NCBI GenBank assembly: GCA_947044405.1
Contig: CAMRHE010000035.1
Span: 8,591,501 to 8,655,500, forward strand
DNA from: Leptodactylus fallax
Lineage: Eukaryota > Chordata > Amphibia > Anura > Leptodactylidae
Reading direction: 5' to 3'
Length of the DNA stretch: 64,000 bases
How positions within the stretch are numbered: the stretch's first letter is position 1; each line of letters begins with the position of its first letter. Positions 20,985 to 33,404 of the stretch are shown here, in pieces. The notes beneath the pieces were generated by a model. It was not told the origin of the DNA. It saw only the letters and a list, made by a program, of their open reading frames with translations, and did no database searches. A program made the position numbers and the translations under genes.

Positions 20985-23255
20985 GTGCCTTGACGAGAAG
21001 GCTCGGGCAGCCCCTGCATTGGGCCTTTGGGCACCGTTGATTAAATTTGGCTTGGCTCACTGCTGCAATTGGGTGCAGGGCTACTTGCCTGGGAATGACA
21101 GTGGCCTGTGGCCCAATAGTCCTGTGCAAAACAATAGTCCAGTGCTCACTTGGATCAAGGCAGAAGTGATCAACGAAGAAGAAGGAAGAAGATGGCGACC
21201 AGAGGAATCGGCGAGGAAGATCTTTGCAGAAGACTTGACGCCGACCTTCGAGGAAGCGCCGCTGAAGAAGCAAGACCGTGACAAAGAGCTCCAGAGAAAA
21301 CTCACCGCTGATCTTTGAAGAAACCCTAACATGGTCAAGAAGGAAAGAGAGAGAAGAAGCCATGGCCTCTTCTAACAATGGAAAACAGGAGAAGACCCAA
21401 ACAATGGCCACCTCCCGCCATCAGAAAGGGAACAAGAAGTCCAGTCAGCTCTGGAGGTGACACAACATCGCCCTCAAGCTGAAAGAGGTGGAAGGAGGGA
21501 TGCCGGACATATCAAATGATGTGTTCTATGAGAAGGTGCTACTGGGCCAGGGCTTCTCCAAGGTGAAGACATTGAGCATCCAGGCCTTCATGACCTTTAT
21601 CTTCTATGTCACCTTTGCTACAGTGGATATTTGCAGGAGATTCTGGGAAGCGGTGAAAGTTGGGCAACCGGACTCCCCCTTCTCATGCTTTATGGGGACT
21701 GGCCTGACTGTAATGCAGAATCCTCACATCCCAGGAAAGGACATCTCCAGCTACATGAAACGGTTATGTATGGTGGTGCAGGAACGCACCCACATCCTCA
21801 ACAGCTACCGTTTATGGATAGGAAAGTGATCGGTCATCGTCCGGCTGCACAGAGATCCTACCTCCAACAATGGCCTCAGACACTGCCACAGACCTTTTCT
21901 TGGGTAATTCTCCAGGACTCATCTACTACCCCGACCACAGAGCTGCAGGAAATGCAGTAAGAAATGGCACCAAATGACGGACTGCAAAGAAGGTACCTAC
22001 AGGATTTGTCAAATGGCAGGGCATGATACAAGGGACTGCCTAAAAAGGAAGCAGTGTAACTTCTGCGGCCTGACAGACCATATCTACAAAGACTGTCCCA
22101 ACAAAGATCCTAGACGACTGTAGCAGCGAAGGCCTAACTCAACTGGAATGATTCCCACACCAGTACAAGCCCCAGATCCTCAGAAGCCCAAGGAGAAGAT
22201 GAAGAAAAAGGCCAAAAAGAAGGGTAAGAAAGTGAAAGAAACACTCTATGGTCCCCTGCTTCTTCTCTGACCACAGGGCCATTCACTTCGAAGGGGTTCT
22301 GGGCAATGGTTTTCCATCTGGCCCAGGCTCCTGGAAGCTTAATTGTGCCCTGCTGGAAAATGAGGAGCTGCATTAGGAGCTTAGACCCTGGGTAGTGACC
22401 GCCTCCCAGCAAATCCCTATGTAGAACTGGGGGACCCATATACCCAGACCTAAAGGATCTCTACGAGGAGATGGTGGTGGAGAGCAAGATGCCAACATCG
22501 CTGAAGGAAGGAATGATCACGATCTTGTACAAGCGAAAGGGGGAGAGATGCGACCTGAAGAATTGGTGTCCCATCTCTCTGTGTGGACTACAAGGTGCTG
22601 GCAAACAAGCTGAAGGTTCTCAACGGCAGAGTTATCCATCCAAATCAGACCTATGGCATACCTGGTCACAGGATAGCGGACAGCTTCACCCCGTGAGAGC
22701 ACGGCATCATCGTAGACTGCAGCACACATGTGGCCCTGTTCAGTCTTGATCAGGAGAAGGCCTTCAACCATGTCTCTCACGACTTCATGGCAAAGGTATT
22801 GCACAAACCTGGTTTGGGTAAGATGGTCTGCTCATATGTTAACCTCATGTACTCTGACATTTTCAGCACAGTGTTTGTGAACGGCTGGAAGACTGACCCC
22901 TTTCCGGTCCTCTACGGGATCCGACAAGGCTGTCCTCTTTCACCTCTCCTTTTTGTTTGTGTTATAGAGCTCTTCACTAAGTCTATTTGGCAAAATCGAG
23001 AGATAAGAGGAATCAGCGCACCAGGTCCGAGACATTTAGAGGTCAGTCTTCTGACCGTTATTCAGTGACAACACTTGTCCAGACCTGCGATGAGTTCGGA
23101 CAAGCTTTAAGGGTAAAAGTCAGAAGCAATGCTCTTCAGGAACTGACAGCTTTCTCCCTTCCAGTTTTCTATCCAACTGGACTTCATCAAGATCTTGGGA
23201 GTCTGGTTCAGGAAGGAACACGCAGCCCTCAGGTCTTGACAAGAACGCTTTGTTA
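20985..23255 (+). pseudogene. Tx1-type LINE ORF1 and ORF2 relics
   Basis: The 5' UTR runs to about 21330, where an ATG opens an ORF1 relic. A YEKVLLGQGFSKVKTLSIQA region lies at 21530-21590, and CCHC zinc-knuckle phrases (CKEGTYRICQMAGHDTRDC and CNFCGLTDHIYKDC) at about 21970-22100 identify a Tx1/L1-type ORF1. The endonuclease is missing: sequence passes straight to a reverse transcriptase part from about 22440 with TSLKEGMITILYKRKG, KAFNHVSHDF and YGIRQGCPLSPLLF. The catalytic YxDD region near 23045 is not recognisable. The DFIKILGVWF C-terminal motif follows near 23185. Many frameshifts are present. Confidence 0.8.
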
Positions 23256-23689
23256 AGTGTTTATGTATAATCTTGAACGTAGATGGATGTTAGTGAAGCA
23301 TGCGGAATAATGTATAATGTAAAGCAGACCTGGGCATTGTACTGCCCGCAGGCCACATCCAGCCCTTTATCTGTGACTGGCCCGCATGGTGACAGGTGAC
23401 ACACATCGACAGCTACGTATTGTGTTATTGCAATAAGAAGCTGACGATACTTTTTACTCACCTGTCCATGCTCCTGTCGTTGCTGCCCTCCGCTGCCTCC
23501 TCTAGGCGGCTATACACTGATGTCACAACACTGAAGAATGCTGTGATGCTATGTACAGTGTCCTGACCTTCTTCAGTGTCTGCAACCGCGCACCCTGAAG
23601 GCGACAGCAGAGGGCATCCAGGACTGGAGCGTGGACAGGTGAGTAAAAAGTATCGACCACTACTTTGTGTGGAGGTGGGGGGATAAAGG

Positions 23690-24135
23690 GATCATATACT
23701 GTGGGTGGGATTTAAAAAAGGGGTCATATACTGTGTGTGGGGGTATAAAATGTGCCATAAACTGGGGGGGGGGAGATCATATGCTGTGTGGGGGGTAAAA
23801 AAAGGGGGTTATATACTGTGTGATTGGCCAGAAAAAGGGGGTCATATACCGTGTGACTGGCTAGAAAAAGGGGGACATATACCATGTGATGGGCCAGAAA
23901 AAGCGGGTCATATACTGTGTGATGGGTCAGATAAAGGGGGTCATATACTGTGTGATGGGCCAGGAAAAGGGGATCATATACCGTGTGACTGGCTAGAAAA
24001 AGGGGGACATATACATGTGATGGGCCAGAAAAAGGGTGTCATATACCGTGTGATGAGCCAGAAAAAGCGGGTCATATACTGTGTGATGGGCCAGGAAAAG
24101 GGTATCATATACTTTATGATGAGCCAGAAATACAT
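23690..24135 (+). repeat. 33-bp minisatellite
   Basis: About eleven to thirteen copies of a unit like GGGGGTCATATACTGTGTGA followed by TGGGCCAGAAAAA. The period is mostly 33 bases, a multiple of three, so one frame stays open as an 11-residue repeat (CDWLEKGGHIP). Single-base changes spread evenly over all positions, and there is no sign of coding selection. Confidence 0.85.
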
Positions 24136-24163
24136 ATAATACAAATACATATACACACGTGGA

Positions 24164-25061
<898 letters not shown>

Positions 25062-25651
25062 TATAACAAAAATATAACTTTTTTTTTTTTACTAGAGCTA
25101 CAAATATCGCAATATTATGGATATTTCTGGACGTGACATGCCACCCGAGTTAAGCTAGGTTTTTTTTTACAAATTTTGACACACCAAGCTTAAAAGGTTA
25201 GTCATCACTGCTCTAGATGTTTAGGCTGAAGAGAGGAGTAGTGGTAGCTTGCACAGCAGATCTCTGTATGGGGATCTGACAGTTCCCTGTACCATGCGCA
25301 GGCGCACTGCCACTCTTTCTTCCTAATCTCAGTGCGCAGCTGCAACCTATCAGCCCTTCGTTTTTTTTGGAAGTAGCAATGCGCAAGTACTATTGCGCAT
25401 GTGTGTATTTTCATTTTCGGACCCGCCCACTGTGCATAATGATGGCCCTCTAAAACCATTCCAATTTCTTATGTGGCCCCATGGGAAAATTAATTGCCCA
25501 CCCCTGGTGTAGAGTGATTTGTACTGTCATGTTATGTACAATGATTGTATTTATTTATTGTGTACTGCGTTGCGTCGCAGTATATTGCATACTTGGTGAC
25601 GATTGATTTCTAATAAAGGAATTTTCAATCAAAAATATTTGTTCATGTCTC

Positions 25652-25834
25652 CACTGGCCAGTGAAAGCTATTTTATAAATCAGAAGAACCATCAGACAAC
25701 TAGGAGAACGATTTATGTTCTCACCTACTTTGACGAGAGCGTCAGTTCACGGCAAGAGCTAGGCAGCAAAGTAGTGACAGGAGAACAGAAGCAGTCGAAG
25801 GCAAGGACTAGGCAGGAAGCTGCTTATGAAAAAT
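25652..25834. other. Short spacer between the LINE and family R
   Basis: Nothing recognisable; the sequence runs from the LINE target duplication to the TTAA that opens R copy b. Confidence 0.5.
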
Positions 25835-26237
25835 TTAACCCTTACATGATGCAGACATTTTTATTTTTTGTTTTTTACTCCCTGCATTCCAAAAGCCATA
25901 ACTTTCTCATTTTTCTGTTTACATAGTCATATGAGGGCTTGATCTTTGTGTGACAAGTTGTACTTCAAAATGGTACAATTTATTATTCTGTACAATGTAC
26001 TGATAAGTGGGAAAAAAATTCAGAATGAGGTGGAAATGAGAAAAAAATGCAGTGCCGCCTTTTTTTTTCGGGTTTTGTTTTTATGGCTTGTACTCTGTGG
26101 TAAAAATGCTATGTTAACTTTATTCTCCGACTCAGTACAATCTCGGTGATACTAAATTTATATAGTTTTTTTCATGTTTTAATAACTTTACAAAAATTCT
26201 AAATTTTGAAGAAAAAAAAATTCCTTGAATCACCATA

Positions 26238-27824
26238 CAGTGGGGAAAAAAAGTATTGTCAGCCACCAATTGTGCAAGTTCTCCCACTTAAACAGATGAG
26301 AGAGGCCTGTAATTGACATCACAGATAGACCTCAACTATGAGAGACAAAATGAGAAAACAAATCTAGAAAATCACATTGTCTATCTGATTTTTTAAGAAT
26401 TTATTTGCAAATTATGGTGGAAAATAAGTATTTGGTCACCTACAAACAAGCAAGATTTCTGGCTCTCACAGACCTGTAACTTCTTCTTTAAGAGGCTCCT
26501 CTGTCCTCCACTCTTTACCTGTAGTAATGGCACCTGTTTGAAATTGTTATCAGTATAAAATACACCTGTCCACAACCTCAAACAGTCACACTCCAAACTC
26601 CACTATGGTGAAGACCAAAGAGCTGTGGAAGGACAGCAGAAACAAAATTGTAGACCTGCACCAGGCTGGAAAGACTGAATCTGCAATAGGCAAGCAGCTT
26701 GGTGTGAAGAAATCAACTGTGGGAGCAATAATTAGAAAATGGAAGACATACAAGACTACTGATAATCTCCCTCGATCAGGAGCTCCACGCAAGATCTCAC
26801 CCTGTGGGATCAAAATGATCACAAGAGCGGTGAGCAAAAATCCCAGAACCGCACGGGGGACCTAGTGAATGACCTGCAGAAAGCTAGGACTAATGTAACA
26901 TAGGCTACCGTCAGTAACACACTACGCCGCCAGGGACTTAGATCCTGCAGTGTCAGACGTGTCCCCCTGCTTAAGCCAGTACATATCCAGGCCCGTCTGA
27001 AGTTTGCTATAGAGCATTTGGATGTTCAAGAAGAGTATTGGGAGAATGTCATATGGTCAGATGAAACCAAAGTAGAACTGTTTGGTAGAAACACAACTCA
27101 TCGTGTTTGGAGGAGAGTGAATGCTGAGTTGCATCCAAAGAACACCATACCTACTGTGAAGCATGGGGGTGGCAACATCATGCTTTGGGGCTGTTTCTCT
27201 GCAAAGGGACCAGGACAACTGATCTGTGTACATGAAAGAATGAATGGGGCCATGTATCGTGAGATTTTGAGTGCAAACCTCCTTCTATCAGCAAGCTCAT
27301 TGAAGATGAAACATGGCTGGGTCTTTCAGCATGACAATGATCCCAAGCACACCGCCAGGGCAACGAAGGAGTGGCTTCGTAAGAAGCATTTCAAGGTCCT
27401 GGAGTGGCCTAGCCAGTCTTCAGATCTCAATCCCATAGAAAACCTTTGGAGGGAGTTGAAAGTCCATGTTGTCCAGCGACAGCCCCAAAACATCACTGCT
27501 CTAGAGGAGATCTGCATGGAGGAATGGGCCAACATACTAGCAACAGTGTGTGCCAACCTTGTGAAGACCTACAGAAAACGTTTGACCTCTGTCATTGCCA
27601 ACAAAGGATATATAACAAAGTATTGATATGAACTTTTGTTATTGACCAAATTTGCAAATAAATTCTTTAACAATCAGACAATGTGATTTTCTGGATTTGT
27701 TTTCTCATTTTGTCTCTCATAGTTGAGGTCTACCTATGATGTCATTTACAGGCCTCTCTCATCTTTTTTAAGTGGGAGAACTTGCACAATTGGTGGCTGA
27801 CTAAATACTTTTTTTTCCTCACTG
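26238..27824 (+). mobile_element. Tc1 family A, copy 2
   Basis: The ends CAGTGGGGAAAAAAAG and TTTTTTTTCCTCACTG are bordered by TA. Flanking R sequence CACCATA/TATTCTGACACC rejoins to match the uninterrupted site in R copy d (CGCCATATTGTGACACC at 58759), which directly shows the empty target. Confidence 0.95.
26605..27626 (+). pseudogene. Tc1 transposase, family A copy 2 (one frameshift region)
   Basis: ATG at 26605 begins [20 protein letters not shown]. The first DNA-binding part and GAPRKISP linker are intact to about 26860, where a lost G in a G run shifts the frame. The middle section to about 27017 is shifted and has a stop. From 27018 the core is open: [37 protein letters not shown], ending at TGA 27624. 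All DDE residues are present. Confidence 0.92.
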
Positions 27825-30074
27825 TATTCTGACACCTGAAACTTTTTTTTTATATTTCAGCATACAGAGCTGTGTAATGTGTCTTTTTTTGCGGGACAGT
27901 AGTAGTTATTATTGATACCATGTTGGGGAATGTATGATGTTTTGATTACTTTTTATTCCTTTTTTTAGGGAGGTAAAAAGGCGAAAAAACGCCAAATCAG
28001 CCATTTTCGTTTTTCTTCCTACTACGGCATTTACTGTATGAGACAAATGTTCTTATATTTTAATAGTTTGGGCACTTTCGGACTTAGGGATGCCTAATGT
28101 GTTTATGTTTACTTTTATTTGTTTACATTTCTATGTGATCTAGGAAAAGAGGAGTGATTTAACCCCTTAACGACATTGGATGTACTATTACGTCCTGCGC
28201 ACTTGGTACTTCGCACAACAGGGCGTAATAGTACACCCTAGGGCAGCCTCCCGCTCACTATCTGAGCGGGCGGCATCGGAACCGGGTGTTAGCTGTAACT
28301 GACAGCTAACACCCTGCTCCATAACCTCTGGTCGGAACTTAGTTCCGATTGGAGGTTTTAACCCCTTGGATGCCGCGGTCAAACATGACCGCGGCATCCA
28401 AGGGTTCCGCGGTCAAACATGACCGCGGCATCCAAGGGTTCCGCCATCTTGCCAACCCCCGCGGCGAGATCGGGGGGTGCCGATATCTATAATCTGCAGC
28501 CTGGGGTCTGGCCAGTGACCCCAGGCTGCCTGGAGACCCCGTTACCTGGTTGATCCTGCTGGGATCTCCGGAAGTTAGGCTATGGCTCTGCATAGCGCTG
28601 ACTTCCTGTATAGACTGCAAGACACATGTATGCTCGTGTCTTGCAGTCTATAGTACTGAGCCAGTGATCAAAGCATCTCTGGCTCAGGTGTCCTAATGGG
28701 ACACATAAAAAATTAAATAAAATGTGAGAAAAAATTAATAAAAGAATAAAGCCCCCAAAATTCCCTTTTCCTATATTAAAAAAAACCTGAAAATTAATAA
28801 AAACAATGCATATTTGGTATCGCCGCATCCGTAACAACCTGTACAATAAAACTGAAACAATATTTAACATATACAGTGAACATCGGGGAAAAAAACCCGC
28901 CGGAAGTAATGATTTTTCGCCATCTCACCTTACAAAATATGCCATAAAAAGTGATCAAAAAGTCATATGTACCCTAAAACAGTACCATTAAAAAGCGCAG
29001 GTTGTCCCGCAAAAAATAAGCCCTAAATCAACTTTGTAAACTGCAAAATAAAAATGTTACGCCTCTCAGAAGATGGCGATGCAAAAACAGTTCATTTATG
29101 TCCCCAACTGGGTTTTTGTTCTGCAAAATTAGTATCACATAAAAAAAAATATAAATGAGGTATCACTGTAATCGTACCGACCTGCAGAATAAAGGGAACA
29201 TGTTACTTATGCTTTATGCTGCATGGTGAAAAATTTAAAAGGTAAAGCGCAATGCCAGAATTGATGGATTTTTTTTTTAATCCACCAAGAAAGAGTTAAT
29301 AAAATGTATTCATTAAGTTATAGGCGCATAAAGATGATGTCATTACAAAATACATCTCACCCCACAAACAACAAGCCCTCATATGGCTACATCACCAGAG
29401 AAATAAAGAAATTATAGCTTGTACAATGTGAAGACAAAAACCCGAAAAATCGCCAAATCATTAGAACAAAACTGGCTGCGGCAGGAAGGGAATGTATAAT
29501 CTGTGCAAGCGTATATTACAGTACACCCGAGATTTAGAGCTTACGAGGGAAAATAAACCAAAAGTGACCCCCCCCCCCCCCAATAATATGAACTACTGGG
29601 GCAGTGTTGAACCTAGCCTCTTTGCTGCCTGAGGCGGACTATAAAATGACGCCCCCCCCACAAAAAAAAAAAAAATTGAATATCCATGCTACTAGTTTAA
29701 CACACTGTTATCGTCGCACAATATACACAATACACAAAGTTATAAAACAGTTTTTAATAATTCTTCCTGTATTACTTCAGTATCAGATCAACAACACGGT
29801 ATTAACAATGAAAGTAACTTCACACATCTTCTGCTTGGTGGATGGACGAGCCCACGTGGCCCCCATTCTCTATAATAGGAGCCCCGCAGATAGCTGAGTA
29901 CTGGATTTCGGATATCTTTGGCACTCCCATTCAAGTGAATGAGAGCCACGCGGGTCGTCCATCCACCAAGTCACACACCTATATATGGCTGCAGTCAGGC
30001 TGGATTCCCAGCCAGTGGGGAAAAAAAACCCAATTCTCAGGCCCAGTGGGGAACTCAGCAGACAGACCCCCATC

Positions 30075-30710
30075 AATCAGGTATTTATCCTCATTTAGGT
30101 GTATACAGGGCAGTAACATTTTGTGACTTACAGATGACATCTCTGACTAATCCTTCACATTTCCCTTCTCTTCCCTTTGGACTGCCATGACCACTTCTTC
30201 CAACTGTGACTTGTCTCTGTAAAGTTTGTAACACAGACATCTTTGGCTCCTCACTTTTTCAGGCACCCGACCCACATTGTCCTCTCCTGCACAAAGCCCC
30301 CATCCTGCTGCTACCCCAATTATAAAATATATGATATAACCCCCCATAATGAAAAATACTCCCAAGTGCATCTTTATATTAATAATGTCCGTGTGTACCC
30401 TGTATAAATAGTGCCCCTTATTAATAATGTCCCAGGTGTTAACTAATTAAAAGATTTTCCAGGTCATTAATAAACTAATCAGTGGGGCTCAAAAACCCAG
30501 GACCCCCACTGTTCAGCTGTTTGAATGGTACCAGTGTAAGCGCCATGACTGCTTCTCTGTTTACATAGTGTCATTCATCTCATAGCAGCCATGTCATGTA
30601 ACTACAGCCTTGTCCTGTACATGTCTACAGTATGTGACAAGGCTGGAATTACATCACACGGCCACTATAAACAGACAGCGTATAATATAAACAGGGCCAT
30701 AGCCCCTGTT
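30075..30710 (-). repeat. Dispersed repeat, inverted copy of 37200-37880
   Basis: Reading the minus strand gives the same order of phrases as 37200-37880 on the plus strand, among them TCACATAGACATG-like, GGCATTATTAATAAGGGG, GATGCACTTGGG, GTAGCAGCAGGATGGG and CAAAGATGTCTGTGTT. One frame reads CAGEDNVGRVPEKVRSQRC and ends before a GTAAGT-like donor, so it might carry a captured exon, but I do not recognise the protein and the other copy is frameshifted. Confidence 0.65.
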
Positions 30711-30724
30711 TATAGCGCCCCATT

Positions 30725-31435
30725 TACACACACTATAATGTTCCACAGCAGCCCCTGCACACAGTATTACACAGTATTATGCCTCGCAGCGGCCCCTGCA
30801 CATGGTATTATGCTCCATAGTGGCCCCTGTACACGGTATTATGCCCCGCAGTGGCCAATGCACACGGTATTATGTTCCACAGCAACCCCTGCACACGGTA
30901 TTATGCTCCCTAGTGGCCCCTGCACATGGTATTATGCTCCATATTGGCCCCTGCACACTGTATTAGGCTCCACAGTGGCCCCTGCACACGGTATTATGCT
31001 CCATAGTGGCCCCTGCACTGGTATTATGCTCCATAGTGGCCCCTGCATTGGTATTATGCTCCATAGTGGCCCCTGCACTGGAATTATGCGCCACAGTGGC
31101 CCCTGCATTGGTATTATGCTCCATAGTGGCCCCTGCACTGGTATTATGCGCCACAGTGGCCCCTGCACTGGTATTATGCTCCATATTGGCCCCTGCACAC
31201 GGTATTATGCTCCATAGTGGCCCCTGCACCCGGTATTATGCTCTATAGTGGCCCCTGCACTCGGTATTATGCTCCATAGTGGCCCCTGCACCCAGTATTA
31301 TGCTCTATAGTGGCCCCTGCACTCTGTATTATGCTCCATAGTGGCCCCTGTACTCAGTATTATGCTCCATAGTGGCCCCTGCACAGGGTATTATGCTCTA
31401 CAGTGGCCCCTGCACACGGTATTATGCCCCATAGT
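30725..31435 (+). repeat. 30-32 bp minisatellite (TGGCCCCTGCAC unit)
   Basis: About 22 copies of a unit like TAGTGGCCCCTGCACACGG followed by TATTATGCTCCA. Units are 30 bases with a CACTGG variant and 32 with CACACGG. All three plus frames and two minus frames stay largely open, which explains a 208-residue repetitive ORF here; it is not a gene. The same unit, with other point changes, is found at 57405-57715. Confidence 0.9.
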
Positions 31436-31454
31436 GGGCCACCCATGAACTATT

Positions 31455-31774
31455 ATTATACTCTGGGGTCTTTTCAGACCCCAGAGTATAATGATTGGAG
31501 ACCCAGGGGAGGCTACAAACATAAAAACCAGTGTTACTTACCTATCCTGGACACCGGTGCACTCCTTGCAGCTTTATGCCCTGTTTAATTGCGCACAGAC
31601 GTCATGTGATCAGGCTGGCGATGCGACCTGATGACGTCACCAGAGGCCTCAAGTCTGCTCGGAGTTACATCGGATCGCAGGAGGTGAGTAACATTGGTTT
31701 TTATGTTCCCTCACCAAACCTAGGCCTCTGATTATTATACTCCGGGGTCTGAAAAGACCCCGGAGTATAATAAT
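31455..31774. repeat. Pair of near-identical tight hairpins
   Basis: Bases 31455-31492 form a 16-bp perfect stem around ATTATACTCTGGGGTC with a six-base loop. Bases 31731-31774 form a 20-bp perfect stem around TTATACTCCGGGGTCT with a four-base loop. About 240 bases separate them. The half-motif TTATTATACTCTGGGGTC also follows the minisatellite at 57715-57742, so this motif belongs to the same repeat family. A further perfect hairpin, TGACCTGCTGG/CCAGCAGGTCA, lies at 31921-31951. Confidence 0.75.
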
Positions 31775-32661
31775 AGTAGTATTTGAGGCCCGCAGCCTCA
31801 CTTACCGATGCCCGCGGCTGCTCACAGCGGCGGGCATCTACTTCCCTTTCTGTGTCTCATAGCAGAAGGGGAAGCGGATGTGGCCATGAGCAGACGCGGG
31901 GTAGGTAAATAAATAGGCCGTGACCTGCTGGGGATACTCCAGCAGGTCACGGCCTATTCATATATATAAAAAAGTTATACTCACCTGCGATGCCTTGATG
32001 CAGCCGCCGCCTCGTCTTCTTCTTGTCCGCGATGTCTGTGTCAACGTAGGCGGCGTGATGACGTCATTGTATCGCCGCCTGCGCTGAGATGCGACGTCTC
32101 GTAAACCAGCTCAGGACAGGCCCCGCTCAGCTTTGTTTTTTTTTTTAAAGCGGCCTGTCCTGGACTGGTCTACATTAATTAGTAAAAATGCCGCCCCCCA
32201 GACAGTGACGGACAGTGCCGCCTGGCGCAGTTGCCTCACTTCGCCTCATTAGCGGTGCGCCCCTGCATATAAAGTAACACGGCAGTTTTGAAAAACGAGG
32301 CCTGGTCCTTAACGCACTTTTGGGCTGTGTCCTTAAGGGGTTAAACTTTTATTTATTTTTTTAATTTTTTGAAAAACTTTTTTTTTTATCCCCCCTAGGG
32401 GGCTTGGACATGTGCCATAGACTGCAATTCTGCTGTATTGCAGGCTTTAGCAAATTCTCTATGTAACTACTGAAGCCTGGGGGGCGTCCTGTTACCGAAT
32501 ATCACTTATAATAAAGATAAAACACAACTTTTAATAGGTCAACTCTGATCATGGGCAATGCTGTATGAAAAAGCACAGACTCGGCAGCTAGTACAGCCGC
32601 TCTGCTTCAGCGTGGCCACCATAGTTAGTCACGTGTGCGTCCTGGTGCGCGTAGGGGTTAA

Positions 32662-33327
32662 GTTGATGATGTTTTTGTAATTTGTGTCACATAATATTTG
32701 TTTCTAGATGTATATTGGGTCCGCAGAATTAATTTAGTGGTGAGCCCAAGGCACCCCAGTCCAAAACTGCATATGATAGATCTAATATGATAGAAGTTAC
32801 TCTGTTTCTATAATGTAACATAAAAATAGAACTACCAGCTGCAGATGTGAACATAGCTGTATGTTCTAGCAGTACATGAAGTATTCACCATTCTGGGACC
32901 TATAGCTGGTATAGTTACATTAAAATATGGTTAGTTTTGTCTATTTCTACATGAAAAACGATCTATTCAATTTCAAAAACTGTTCATGAAATTGCAGTGT
33001 GCTAGTTCTCTTAAGAGGGTCAGTCAGCCAGCAGGGGGCGCAGCATAAAGGACACTGTACTGGATTGCAGGGGCATGTGTGTGTATCATAAAGCGGCAGA
33101 GTTATGTCCATTAAATGCTGTATGTAGTACATGGGCTGTAACTGCAGGCTCCAGATGTGACACTGTTGTTAGAAGAAGTCCACATCTCGTACCCATGGCT
33201 TCTCCTCTGCAGTACAGACAACGCAGCTAAACGCGAAGTTACTGACTGCTGTCTCTTGGCCTCTTGCACACGCCGTAGCATGACGTGTATGTGAACCGCA
33301 AGACACGGACATTTCAGCAGCACAGAC
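32662..33327 (+). promoter_or_regulatory. Region upstream of UFL1 (promoter and 5' UTR, extent unknown)
   Basis: The 120 bases before the ATG at 33328 are richer in CpG than the flanks (CGCAGCTAAACGCGAAG and ACACGCCGTAGCATGACG) and have no TATA box, as expected of a housekeeping promoter. The start of transcription cannot be placed from sequence alone. The segment at 32780-32900 is AT-rich and shows nothing recognisable. Confidence 0.4.
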
Positions 33328-33404
33328 ATGTCTGCCGACTGGGAAGAGATTCGGCGGCTAGCGGCCGATTTCCAGAGAGCTCAGCTGAGCGATACTGTGC
33401 AGAG
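33328..33404 (+). CDS. UFL1: UFL1 exon 1 (UFM1-protein ligase 1)
   Basis: Twenty-five codons and two bases from ATG: MSADWEEIRRLAADFQRAQL, then SDTVQ. It ends at a GTAAGC donor (33405). UFL1 is the E3-type ligase that moves the ubiquitin-like protein UFM1 from UFC1 to targets such as ribosomal protein RPL26. It acts at the ER surface with DDRGK1 (UFBP1) and CDK5RAP3 in ribosome quality control, ER-phagy and stress signalling. The N-terminus matches the conserved vertebrate start WEEIRRLAADFQRAQ. The vertebrate protein is close to 800 residues; exons 1-7 here give about 218. All seven exons join in frame, have consensus splice sites and no stops, so this is a live gene. Intron 1 (33405-41401) is about 8 kb and mostly repeats. 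Confidence 0.97.

Larger units (their letters stand above)
29596..32270. mobile_element. Composite repeat insert inside the TTAA MITE
   Basis: It begins near GCAGTGTTGAACCTAGCCTC and ends near TCATTAGCGGTGCGCCCCTG, with GCCTGAGGCGG-type sequence near the left edge and CGCCTGGCGCAG near the right, suggesting a single inserted family with diverged inverted ends. Inside are a hairpin with arms at 29834-29860 and 29945-29970 (GGTGGATGGACGA and TCGTCCATCCACC), an inverted copy of the 37200-37880 repeat, the 30-32 bp minisatellite and two tight hairpins. Edges are approximate. Confidence 0.45.
28159..32344. mobile_element. Palindrome-rich TTAA MITE with internal insertions
   Basis: It opens TTAACCCCTTAACGACATTG and closes GTGTCCTTAAGGGGTTAA. 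The flanking R sequence rejoins as GTGATTTAAACTTTTA, in line with R copies c and d, so TTAA was duplicated. The left part is a series of perfect palindromes: ACCAAGTGCGCAGGACG-type ends, GGTGTTAGCTG/CAGCTAACACC near 28285-28315, GCCGCGGTCAAACATGACC near 28370-28440 (twice in tandem), CAGCCTGGGGTC/GACCCCAGGCTG near 28497-28530, and AGACTGCAAGACAC/GTGTCTTGCAGTCT near 28614-28651. Other repeats occupy about 29596-32270. Confidence 0.65.
25835..32661. mobile_element. Repeat family R, copy b, with two nested elements
   Basis: It opens TTAACCCTTACATGATGCAG and closes GTCCTGGTGCGCGTAGGGGTTAA, with TTAA at both borders and the same edge sequences as copy c. It is split by Tc1 A copy 2 (26238-27824) and by a second TTAA element (28159-32344). 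Removing both leaves about 1.0-1.1 kb of R sequence. The TTAA borders and CCCTTA ends fit a nonautonomous piggyBac-like family. Confidence 0.75.

Noticed and set aside
23690..24135. Possible CRISPR array (regular about 33-bp repeats)
   Set aside because: The units are contiguous without unique spacers, and the context is a vertebrate transposon. The same applies to 30725-31435.
30591..31217. A 208-codon ORF with a repeating GIMLHSGPCT-like motif and its mirror ORFs on the other strand
   Set aside because: It coincides with the 30-32 bp minisatellite, has units of unequal length, and is open in several frames at once. It is a by-product of the repeat.
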